A stretch of DNA of 64,000 nt from Paenibacillus camerounensis (GTDB lineage: Bacteria; Bacillota; Bacilli; Paenibacillales; Paenibacillaceae), in the NCBI RefSeq assembly GCF_000723885.1, contig NZ_CCDG010000026.1, positions 62,001 through 126,000 of the forward strand, given 5' to 3'. The position numbers were made by a program, and so were the translations under genes. Under the pieces are notes generated by a model, which searched no databases, was not told the origin of the DNA, and worked only from the letters and a program-made list of their open reading frames with translations. Positions 54,255 to 63,800 of the stretch are shown piece by piece (position 1 is the stretch's first letter; each line of letters opens with the position of its first letter).

Positions 54255-55018
54255 GTTCTTTTTGGAGCCTTGTGCAAAATGACCGTTTATTGGGTGATAA
54301 ATCAAATCGAAAACCGGCATATTTATGGATTTCCGCTCTTCTGCTGCTCCTTTTTTTCACATGGTATACCGTAGTCCTTCTCTATGGAACAGCAATTGCT
54401 CCTCTTAACTTGCTAAAGATCACTCCTTTGTTTATATTCGTATTTGCCGGAGTTTCAATAAGGTTATCCATTAAAGAATGGCGGAAACAAACAATCAGCT
54501 GGTGGCTAATGTTGCCGTTTCCCCGATATTATTTATTATGTGCAAAAGCACTTTCCGCATTGATCATTTGTTTCAAAATACTCTTATTATGCTACGCAAT
54601 CACACTTGCAACTGGCCTTGAAAGCTATTGGCTCAGCCCTGAATTATTTAATAACCGCCACTCCTTAGGGAATTACTTTTATGAAGTTAATATGAACTAC
54701 TTTGGATATCTAATATTAAGTCCTTTAATCATCTCAATTACCATCACTTTGGTAATGTTATTCAAATCCAGATTGAGATTTTTTGTTCTGTTGATCATTA
54801 TGCTTGCCTCACCTTTACTTAGCTTGGTGTTTTCAGATCACAATATCATTTCAAAGAATCCCAACTTATCCTTTAAATTATCCTTTCAGCTGCCAGAGTA
54901 TATATCTTCTGATTATCTATCTTCATATCTACCAATCACTTTACTTGTATCCCTGCTGGTTTCGGCAATGTTACTGTTTGTATCTTCCTTAATATTAGAG
55001 AAAAAAATACAAATCTAA
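54251..55018 (+). CDS. ABC-2-like membrane subunit
   Basis: 255 residues, six hydrophobic segments, starting after a ~25-residue cytosolic stretch. Seen: L-L-L-L-F-F-T-W-Y-T-V-V-L-L-Y, S-I-K-E-W-R-K-Q-T-I-S-W-W-L-M-L-P-F-P-R-Y-Y-L-L-C-A-K, the latter being the loop that contacts the ATPase in such permeases. Partner of the ATPase just upstream. Substrate unknown. The 163 nt after it hold no gene. Confidence 0.85.
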   Translation: MSSFWSLVQNDRLLGDKSNRKPAYLWISALLLLLFFTWYTVVLLYGTAIAPLNLLKITPLFIFVFAGVSIRLSIKEWRKQTISWWLMLPFPRYYLLCAKALSALIICFKILLLCYAITLATGLESYWLSPELFNNRHSLGNYFYEVNMNYFGYLILSPLIISITITLVMLFKSRLRFFVLLIIMLASPLLSLVFSDHNIISKNPNLSFKLSFQLPEYISSDYLSSYLPITLLVSLLVSAMLLFVSSLILEKKIQI

Positions 55019-55181
55019 ACCACTTTTTATTCTCTTATTGTGGAATTCCCTTGCGATTCAATGCGAAAGAGGTTCATCTCTCAGAAGCTTTTACACACTG
55101 TAATCGCAGGGTTTTCCTTATTTTAACTTTCCCGTTAAATCGCTAATACCAAGAGCCCTTGATAATTATTCAAGATTCCCC

Positions 55182-55901
55182 TCACACGTTCTGCAATGCA
55201 TCATTAACAATATCAACAACATACAACATGCTGTCTTCAATAATAAAGAAATGTCCACCCATTACTTTTTTGATATTACATTTCTTCTCCGCATGAAACC
55301 GCCATTCATTTATATCAAAATTCATAACACTTCGATCGTTAGTCCCATTTATCACAGTGAGGTCACAAGCAATTTTTTCTTTTTTCTCCTGGTATTTATA
55401 CGTCTCTGTAATTTTGAAATCAGCTCTTAAAATTGGCAAGAAAAGTTGAAGCAGCTCTTGATTCTGGACAACCTCCTCTGAAGTACCCCCATATTCTAAT
55501 ACAACTTGTAGAAATTGTTCATCCGACGCGTCATGGCAAATAGGCCTATCGGATTTATGAGAGCTCTGAGGTGCCTCTCTTCCGCTAAAAAACATATGTT
55601 TGGGCGCATGACACCCTTTTTCCATTAACTTGTAATATGTTTCAAAAGCAAGTAAGGATCCCATGCTATGTCCATATATAGCGTAACTTTCGTTTGATTC
55701 CAGCTGATTTATAATTGAGGAAGCCAGATCTTCAGTTACATCCCCAAACTGTTGGGGAAGCGGTTCACAAATTCGCTTTCCTCTCCCGGCAATTTCTACT
55801 GGGCACAATTCAATATGATTGGATAGGAACTTTCTCCACTTCCAATATACTTCGGATGTTCCCCCTGCGTAGGGGATACAAAATAATTTGATCGGTTTCA
55901 T
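55182..55901 (-). CDS. Type II thioesterase (alpha/beta hydrolase)
   Basis: 239 residues. Nucleophile elbow G-H-S-M-G-S at about residue 80, catalytic Asp region in N-G-T-N-D-R-S-V, and C-terminal G-G-H-F-F-I with the catalytic His; the N-terminal opening P-Y-A-G-G-T-S is family-typical. These free-standing enzymes clear misloaded carriers and, in some clusters, release the product. It is the last gene of the PKS locus; the preceding PKS has no TE domain in cis, so a release role is possible. Confidence 0.92.
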   Translation of the reverse strand: MKPIKLFCIPYAGGTSEVYWKWRKFLSNHIELCPVEIAGRGKRICEPLPQQFGDVTEDLASSIINQLESNESYAIYGHSMGSLLAFETYYKLMEKGCHAPKHMFFSGREAPQSSHKSDRPICHDASDEQFLQVVLEYGGTSEEVVQNQELLQLFLPILRADFKITETYKYQEKKEKIACDLTVINGTNDRSVMNFDINEWRFHAEKKCNIKKVMGGHFFIIEDSMLYVVDIVNDALQNV

Positions 55902-55955
55902 TTCATCCCGCCTTGTGTACTCTATTTCGGTAGATATATTACACTACGGCCGTCG

Positions 55956-55996
55956 CCCCTCATCAACAACGGAAAGAGAGTCTTATTGATGAGGGG
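55956..55996. repeat. Perfect inverted repeat between thioesterase and PKS genes
   Basis: cccctcatcaa / ttgatgagggg, 11-bp perfect arms with a 19-nt loop in the 163-nt gap. No T run follows on either strand, so it looks like a processing or attenuation hairpin that could lower thioesterase expression, or a weak terminator. Confidence 0.55.
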
Positions 55997-56064
55997 AAAA
56001 GAAGCACAGCCATAAATTACCCAGAAGCCCAATCAATTGTCTATATCAGGCAAAACAACTCCAA

Positions 56065-59000
56065 CTATTGCATCAATGTAATAGTATCCGCCTTCCCCGC
56101 AGCTCTTTTCTTATCAATAAATGCCGCAAGCTCTTCTACTGTTGGATAAGTGAAAATATCCGAGATGTCAACCATTCCAGGATAGATGGAACCTAATTCT
56201 TTCATCAGCTGCATAGCATGAATGGAATCGCCACCAATAGAATTGAAATTTTCATAAATATCAATTTCATCTAAATCAAGTGTAATTGCATAGATGTAGG
56301 CCACATTTTTTTCCGCTTCAGTGTACTCCTTACCTTTTCCAAGAATCAATAAGTCTTCTGGATTCAGCAGTTTTTTTACTTCCTTACTTCCTGTATCCTT
56401 GTTCTTTCTCTTATAACGTGCAACTTTCTTCTGTAAATCTTCAGATAGTCTGAAAGGCAGATTGTCTTCACCGATTTGCCCGAGCATATCAAGATTGATC
56501 TGGCCCGGAACCACATTACTTAACTTGGAATTCATGACATTGTCCAGAGCACTAATCGCCACATGGGTATCCAGCGATTTAAACATAGTTAAAGAATCAG
56601 CCACTTGAAAGTCGACCGCCATACCGGTTTCACTCCAACCAGGCCAGTTAATTGTCTGAGCTGCCAACCCTTTTTTCGAAAGATACGATGCGTATGCATC
56701 AAGAAATGCATTGGCTGCTGTGTAATCCCCTTGACCGAGCCCGCCGAACAAACTTTGCATCGAGGAGAACAGAATGAAGAAATCAAGTTCCTGATCTCTT
56801 GTCAATTCATCGATAATGACAGTGCCAAAGACCTTCGGAGTAAGGACACTATTGAAATTGTCCATGTCTTTGCGGAATAAAAAGCCATCTCCGGCAACGC
56901 CGGCACAATGCACGACCCCATTGATCCGGCCATACACCGTCTTTAATTCTTCAACGATAGTATTCATTTGATCAGCATCACATACATCTGTATACCGTAG
57001 AATAACGTTGCATCCTTTGCTTTCAAGACGCTGAATGCCGCGGATTAAACTGCATGCTTTTTTGTCTTCATCTTTATCTAACACAGCTTGCCATTCGGAA
57101 CGTTCCTGCAGCTTTCTCCGGCCTAATAAACAGATATTGCATGGTCCCGAATCTCCCAAAAGCAATGCAGTTTCTAAGCCGAGACCGCCCGTCCCTCCAG
57201 TGATCAGATAGATTCCTTCATTCCTGATTTTAACTTCCTTAATATCATCAGGCTGAACATCTATAGTAACTAGCATTTCGGTATAGCGTACATTGTTGCG
57301 GTAAGCGACACGGAAGGCTTGCTTATCTATGCGAAGCGCTTCATTTATTACTGTGTCAATACTAGTGAGATAATCGATGTCGATACATTTGTATGTGTAT
57401 AATGGGCATTCCGCTTGAGTCGCTTTGGCCAGAGCTAAAAATGATGCGTTAGCAGGTTTGATATAGGCTTCTTCGTTGTCAATGGCATGAGCATTTTCAG
57501 TCAGTAAGACAAAATTCACATTGTTATTTTTCATGTTCAAAAAGCTTCTTGTCAGGTAGGCCAGGGAGTACAAGCCTTCATTTAATGCTACAGGATACTG
57601 TCCAAGGGCAAAATCCGTTTGGTTAAAATTAATAGTACTCAAATGATAGACCGTTGAGATTTTCTCCGGACCAATTGATTCCAGAAGCTTCAAATAATCT
57701 TCTTCCGATGAACCTACGGTGTAGTGTGACGAATCAAGCTTTACGAAAGCCTCACCAATGGATACAAAATACAGTTGGTTATCCAATGTCTGGAGTCTAC
57801 CTGCTAGATTACTTGACAACCCGGATTGATCCGTAAAGATCAGGATACCACCATCGGGAATCAAGCTCTCACTCTTATCCGCCGCTTGCGGAGTCCATCT
57901 TAACCCATAAAAAGAATTATTTACATACTCATGGATATTATTGATCTTCTTGAGTGAAGTTTCTTCTATTTCGGCAATAATGTTTCCTTCCATATCCGCA
58001 AGCACCACATTAAAGCTCATGATTTCGGAATCATTACCTTTGGGAATTCTTCTGATTCTGCTGTAAAAGTGCCCCGGCAGCTTTTTATAGAACTTCAGGC
58101 CCTTATAGGAGAATGGCAAGAAGTGTTCTTCACCTTGATAAAGCAGCATGGTGGCCATATTGACGGCTGTATCCATCAAACCGGGATGGCAGGCATACTC
58201 TTCCAAATCCTTTGATAACTTATCTGGAATTTTAACTTCCGTATAGATGGTTAAGCCTTCCTCATCCTTAGTCTGATAGAAATGCTGTACACAGTTCCAT
58301 CTTTCCCCAAAAGCGTTCATTGCGTTCTCTTCCAGCGTTGTCGTTAACGGAAGCACAGTCACCTCAGGATCAGTCACAATGGCGTTAAATTCAGCTGTTT
58401 TTTCGACGGTATCGTTATGAAAATACGCATTGCCTCTTGCATGTTCAATCCAAGTGTCACCATTTGCATTCGCATGTCTAGAAACAACAGAGAAGCTTGC
58501 ATCGCCCTCTTCCTTAGTAATAACGATATGAGTTTCCAGGTCCTCATCTTCAGCAGAAGCTACCAACGGAGAAAGGAATACAATGTTTTTAATCACAACG
58601 TTCTCGTTGTCATAGCACTGCCGGAATGATTCTTTAATAACCTCAATGTACGCTGTGCCGGGAAGTATATTACCGCCCATAATTTTATGGTCCTGCAATA
58701 CCCAATGCTTCTTAAGATTAAAGTTCATCAGATATATGTTTTGTCTCATGGAGTCGACAAGACATCTCTCAACCAGGGGATGGAGTGCCTGACTGTTCGC
58801 TGGAGCATCCTCGCTTACAATTTTTGTGATTTTGACATCGCCCCAGTAATGAGTTCTATCAAATGGATAGGTCGGTAGCGGAATACGACTATAAAGCCCC
58901 TGAGCGTATACCTGGGTCCAGTCTACGTTAGCCCCCTTAACATACAAAGCGCATAAATCTAAAAGCATTGAGCAATAGTCTCCGTCCTCTTCACGATCCT

Positions 59001-60840
59001 TCAACGTATCCGCAATTTTCTGGGCTTGTGATTTGATGTGGCGAAGCTCGCTTTCAGTAATTTCTCCTTCCTGCTTATGCTGGCGTTTGTCGGATACAAC
59101 GTGATTCTTGTTATAAAAGATCTGTTTGTCTTCAATGGATTTCAATCCGCTTTGACTAAGCAATGCAATCTTTTCCTTCAATTGCTCCAGACTATTAATA
59201 ACCATAGCCACACGATATCCGTAATCTCCCCGTCCCGTATTGGCTGTAAAACAAAGATTATCAATATTTAACTGTGTTTTATTCTCCAAGTATTTATTGT
59301 AGTTCTTGATGATATTAAGCATGGCCGTCTCTGTTTTCGCAGATAGCGTCAGAATATTATTTCTGGATATGCCTGTTTTCGTGTCCTGTCCTGCTTGATA
59401 TTCCTCAACAACCATATGACAGTTTGTCCCACTGAAACCATAAGAGCTAACACCTGCACGAAGCGGCTGCTCATTATCTTCCCAATGTGTGACTTTATCG
59501 ACTACAAAAATCGGCGAATCCATAAAATTAATATGCGGATTTGGCTCTTCGAAATGCAGGCTCGGCGGTAACGTATGCTGATTCATTGATAACAATACTT
59601 TTAACAGGTTTGCAGGCCCGGAAGCTCCGACCGTATGTCCGATACTTGTCTTGACAGAACCAATGCCGCAGAATTGTTTTCTATCCGTGTATTTTGAAAA
59701 AGCATTTGAAAGACTGAGGATTTCAATCGGATCACCCAATTGTGTAGCCGTCCCATGTGCTTCTACATAACTAATAGATTCGGGCGCAACTTTAGCCCGT
59801 TTCCACGCATCAATGATCACTTCCTCTTGCGCCAGCGGGTTCGGAGCGGTCAGACCATTAGAAGCACCGTCATTGTTAATCGCACTGCCTTTGATAATAC
59901 CGTAAATATGGTCACGATCTTTCACCGCTTTTGTGAGCGACTTTAGTACAAATACGACAACACCTTCACCAAACACAGTACCGCTGGACTTTTTGTCAAA
60001 GGAACGTACCCGGTTATCATTTGATGAGACAGCCTGCATAACGCCATTAGCCTCTTCTTCTGCCTTTTCCGTTTCACTAACCGATTTAGCACCCTTTGAG
60101 CCAATAGAAATCCCACCGGCAAGTGCCATTTCACATTCCTGATTTCGAATTGAATTGCAAGCCTCATGTAATGCAACTAATCCAGAGGAGCAAGCTGTAT
60201 CAAGTACCATTGCTGGCCCCTTCAGATTGAATATGTAGTTGATCCGGCTGGCAAGAATGCCGCTCCAGATTCCACTCAGTGTCATTTGATCCCATTCAGT
60301 AATGTACTTATATTCAGTTGTAGTTGTACTATCCTTGCCGACAAAAACACCTGTTTTGGTATTTTTAATATTCTCCGCCCCATAACCGGCATCTTCAATC
60401 GCACTCCATGCGACTTCCATGAAAACCCGCTGTTCTGGATCTATACATTTCGCTTCTCTCGGAGGGATACCGAAGAAGTTTGCATCAAATTTATCCATAT
60501 CTTCAACAAACAACCCTAAGAAATCTTCCAAATTCTCATGGTCGTCGGTGATTTGGTTCATCCCGACAAATTCCGCATAATGTTTATTTTTAAATACTTT
60601 TTCGTAGATCAGCTTGTCTGCCGGCTTGGGGCTCAAACAGGTTCTTCCGTTCAGTAAATTGTCCCAGAATTCTTCTGGATTATTCGCCATGGGAAGTCTG
60701 CAAGCTGTACCGATAATAGCAATTTCCTGCGTACTCTCCGTCTCTTTATTCTGCAATTCACTTAATAATTGTACCGCTTCCTGCTGCGATAAAATTTGTT
60801 TGCCTAGTTGGTCTAAAATAAACCGTTTTACATTATTCAA
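56065..60840 (-). CDS. Trans-AT polyketide synthase, KS-DH-KR-ACP module
   Basis: 1591 residues from TTG 60840 (AAGGAG 8 nt upstream; a GTG 9 nt earlier touches the site). Domains: N-terminal docking helix; KS (~40-480) with catalytic Cys in D-T-A-C-S-S-G near 217, His in V-E-A-H-G-T-A near 362 and in K-T-S-I-G-H near 402; no AT; DH (~685-965) with H-K-I-M-G-G-N-I-L-P and H-P-G-L-M-D-T-A; KR (~1060-1440) with I-T-G-G-T-G-G-L-G and G-Q-G-D-Y-T-A-A-N; ACP (~1510-1575) with G-G-D-S-I. The missing AT means malonyl units come from a separate acyltransferase. Module ends in ACP without TE. It would add a C2 unit carrying a double bond. Confidence 0.93.
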   Translation of the reverse strand: MNNVKRFILDQLGKQILSQQEAVQLLSELQNKETESTQEIAIIGTACRLPMANNPEEFWDNLLNGRTCLSPKPADKLIYEKVFKNKHYAEFVGMNQITDDHENLEDFLGLFVEDMDKFDANFFGIPPREAKCIDPEQRVFMEVAWSAIEDAGYGAENIKNTKTGVFVGKDSTTTTEYKYITEWDQMTLSGIWSGILASRINYIFNLKGPAMVLDTACSSGLVALHEACNSIRNQECEMALAGGISIGSKGAKSVSETEKAEEEANGVMQAVSSNDNRVRSFDKKSSGTVFGEGVVVFVLKSLTKAVKDRDHIYGIIKGSAINNDGASNGLTAPNPLAQEEVIIDAWKRAKVAPESISYVEAHGTATQLGDPIEILSLSNAFSKYTDRKQFCGIGSVKTSIGHTVGASGPANLLKVLLSMNQHTLPPSLHFEEPNPHINFMDSPIFVVDKVTHWEDNEQPLRAGVSSYGFSGTNCHMVVEEYQAGQDTKTGISRNNILTLSAKTETAMLNIIKNYNKYLENKTQLNIDNLCFTANTGRGDYGYRVAMVINSLEQLKEKIALLSQSGLKSIEDKQIFYNKNHVVSDKRQHKQEGEITESELRHIKSQAQKIADTLKDREEDGDYCSMLLDLCALYVKGANVDWTQVYAQGLYSRIPLPTYPFDRTHYWGDVKITKIVSEDAPANSQALHPLVERCLVDSMRQNIYLMNFNLKKHWVLQDHKIMGGNILPGTAYIEVIKESFRQCYDNENVVIKNIVFLSPLVASAEDEDLETHIVITKEEGDASFSVVSRHANANGDTWIEHARGNAYFHNDTVEKTAEFNAIVTDPEVTVLPLTTTLEENAMNAFGERWNCVQHFYQTKDEEGLTIYTEVKIPDKLSKDLEEYACHPGLMDTAVNMATMLLYQGEEHFLPFSYKGLKFYKKLPGHFYSRIRRIPKGNDSEIMSFNVVLADMEGNIIAEIEETSLKKINNIHEYVNNSFYGLRWTPQAADKSESLIPDGGILIFTDQSGLSSNLAGRLQTLDNQLYFVSIGEAFVKLDSSHYTVGSSEEDYLKLLESIGPEKISTVYHLSTINFNQTDFALGQYPVALNEGLYSLAYLTRSFLNMKNNNVNFVLLTENAHAIDNEEAYIKPANASFLALAKATQAECPLYTYKCIDIDYLTSIDTVINEALRIDKQAFRVAYRNNVRYTEMLVTIDVQPDDIKEVKIRNEGIYLITGGTGGLGLETALLLGDSGPCNICLLGRRKLQERSEWQAVLDKDEDKKACSLIRGIQRLESKGCNVILRYTDVCDADQMNTIVEELKTVYGRINGVVHCAGVAGDGFLFRKDMDNFNSVLTPKVFGTVIIDELTRDQELDFFILFSSMQSLFGGLGQGDYTAANAFLDAYASYLSKKGLAAQTINWPGWSETGMAVDFQVADSLTMFKSLDTHVAISALDNVMNSKLSNVVPGQINLDMLGQIGEDNLPFRLSEDLQKKVARYKRKNKDTGSKEVKKLLNPEDLLILGKGKEYTEAEKNVAYIYAITLDLDEIDIYENFNSIGGDSIHAMQLMKELGSIYPGMVDISDIFTYPTVEELAAFIDKKRAAGKADTITLMQ

Positions 60841-60875
60841 CTTATTCACTCCTTTGAGATAGTTAATGTCAATTT

Positions 60876-63800
60876 TTACTCATCAAGCAGTGCCAGTATT
60901 TGATCTAGATCCATATCGCCACCGACAAACTGTGCAACCATTTTTTCAAGATTCTTTTCGCTCTGTTCTTCCTCAATTACGAGCTTTTTCGTACTTGCGC
61001 TCACCTTGGACTCGATATAATTAGAAATATCCAAAACAGAGGAATAAACAAATATATCGGTAATAGCCGTTACTCCCGGGTAGGCTTTATTCAATTCCTT
61101 GTGCAGATAAGCAGCCAACAATGAGTTGCCTCCGGATTCGAAAAACTTGTCATGGAGATCGACTTCATCTACACTCAGCGTTTTAACCCAGGCAGAGATC
61201 ACATGCTTTTCAATTTCCGTCAGTTTATCCATACTTTTTCCGGTCACGACAACATCATGAAGATCTCGCTCAGTAGTCGTAGTTACCTTTGTGGCAGCTC
61301 CACGCTTTTTCTCTATTTTTTCAGAGAACTTTATTTTCTCACCATACCCTTGACTTTCTGATGCTAATACAGAGTAATTGACGTCACCCACCAAAACTCT
61401 GGGCAATCCGGTTTGCAGCGCGTAAGCAAAGGCATTGGCCCCTTCTGTATCCTTAACAAAATGAACATACATTCCGTTTGCATTCAGACCATTAGCAACG
61501 GCCATACCCGATTCACTCCAACCTGTCCAGTTGATGGTCAGGCTTGGAATTCCTAAATTTCTACGATAATATGTAAAGCTGTCCAGATAGGCATTGGCCG
61601 CTATATAATCACTCTGCCCTGCTGCTCCAAACAAAGAAGCGAACGACGAGCACATTACGAAGAAACTCAGCTGATCATCACGGGTCAATTCATGAAGCAT
61701 CCATGTCCCGTAGACCTTCGGTCGTAAGACTGCCTCGAATGTTTCCCAATCCTTTTTCATAATGAATCCGTCACCCGCTACACCAGCGGTATGGATCACA
61801 CCATCGATCGCTCCGTACTGATCCCGGATATCCTGCAACGTTTCCCTCAACTGTCCATAATCAGCGATATCCGTCTGTAAAATATTCAAATCTTTCCCAT
61901 CCGACCAAAGTTTATTTACTTCATCGATCTTGTTCTGCAAGAAGATATCATCATGTACCTTTAACGCCATAAACATCTCACGGGAAAAAGTCCTGTTCAG
62001 AAGAATGACGCGAATCGCCGGATTTACACTAAACAAATATCTGCAGATCGCTAGTCCCATGCCGCCTAATCCGCCCGTGATGATGTAAGTTCCCTGATCA
62101 TTGAGCTGCAGCTTTTTCTCAGCCAGCTGCTCGGAGTAAGCAACCGTATCTAGCTGTTCTACATATCTCTTGTTATCTCTAAAAGCCACCGCGTACATTT
62201 TTTCATCATAAAACAATTCATCCAGGAGGGACGCTATCTCCGTATTTCTATCACAATCCACTGTGCGAGTTTTAATGTTAGCGTACTCTTCTCCAATGCT
62301 AGCCCCCATCCCGGCCAGTGCACGATAAATTGGATATACTTGATCTTCATCACCCGTTACGATGGTCGCATTTGACGTCATCAAGACTAGGCGGATCTCT
62401 TGCCTAACGTCTTGTTTCAGCAGTGCTTTAATCAGGTCAAATGTGCTTTTCAAAATAATCTTTGTTTCATACATAACATCATGAACTGATTGAACATCCT
62501 CCATCGAAAGTGACGCCAGTTGTACGATGTACTTGATTCTCTCTTTAGGAAATAGATTCAGCCAGCCTTCAAAATCATTATCTCCAGTAAGCTGGAACGC
62601 TACCATGCGGTGACCAAACCGGTGCTGCAGTGCTTCCATCAGCGGACTGAACTTCTGGTCAGGCCGATGCAATACTAAAAGGAGATCCTCATCATCAGGT
62701 AACATCAAGGCATTTTCGTGTGTCTTTTCATAAGAAACCCAGCTCGTTGCATGGTACATGTCTAATTGGCTGTTTTCTTTCCTCATAAAAGATTCCGGCT
62801 GATGCACTTTCTTAATGCTGTAGTCCTCCAGTTCGGCAATAACCCGCCCATTTTCCGTCAACAGTGTGATATCGAAGGCTGCAAATTCATCCGACTCGTT
62901 TCCATAAGTTTTTCTTTTAATGTGACTGTACAGATTTTCCGGAAGCGCCTCATAGAACCTGGCTTTTGAACAAGAGAACGGCAAATACACACTTTGCAGG
63001 AGGAAATTCCCTCCATTTATTGCCGGGTCCAACATGGACGGAAATAAAAAGTAATTTTTTATGTCCTGTGTAAGGGATGAATTCAGTTCAAGGTGAAGCA
63101 AAACCTCATTGTCATTTAAATAGACGTCCTTTAAGTGGCCCCACTTTTCTCCATCGATCTCAACGATCGACAGCGTGTTTGGTTTTGTCGCCGTATCGGC
63201 CTTTTTACAACGGTCAATAATTTCATTTGCCTGCAAAGTGAATCGCACTTGTTCGCATTCTTCACTCACCCTCAGTTCCAGATGAGGCGTCCACTCATGT
63301 TCATCATTATTTTTGCTGTAGCATGAGATGCTCAACTCAGAATTCTCCATTTTTACAAGCGTGTGAACAATCCGCACTTCATCTTCCTTACAAACAAATG
63401 GGACTAAATAGGATAATTCCTGAATCTCGAAATGATTTTTTCTCAAAAATCGGTTACTGACAAACTGGGCCATCTCAATAAATGCAGTTCCAGGTAAAAC
63501 ATACACGCCGTTGATCTTATGAGATTTCAGTTCCCAACAGCTATCTATACTCATATCAGTGGCATACACCTGCATTTGATGAGTATCGAGAACACATTTA
63601 TGAACCAAGGGATGAAGCTTCTCCAAGTTTTTATTTTGCAATGGTGGAACTTCTTTTTCAGGGAAGTTAATCCAGTAACGTTTATAATTAAAGGGATATG
63701 TAGGAATATTCACTCTATACCGAACCTCATTTTTATAAAACTGCTGCCACTGAATGTCTGCTCCCTGAACATAAAGGTCTAAGATTTTCTGCAGCAGCTG

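Noticed and set aside
55158-55174. cttgataattattcaag as a possible Fur box
   Set aside because: Only one half matches the Fur consensus and it lies downstream of convergent genes, not in a promoter.
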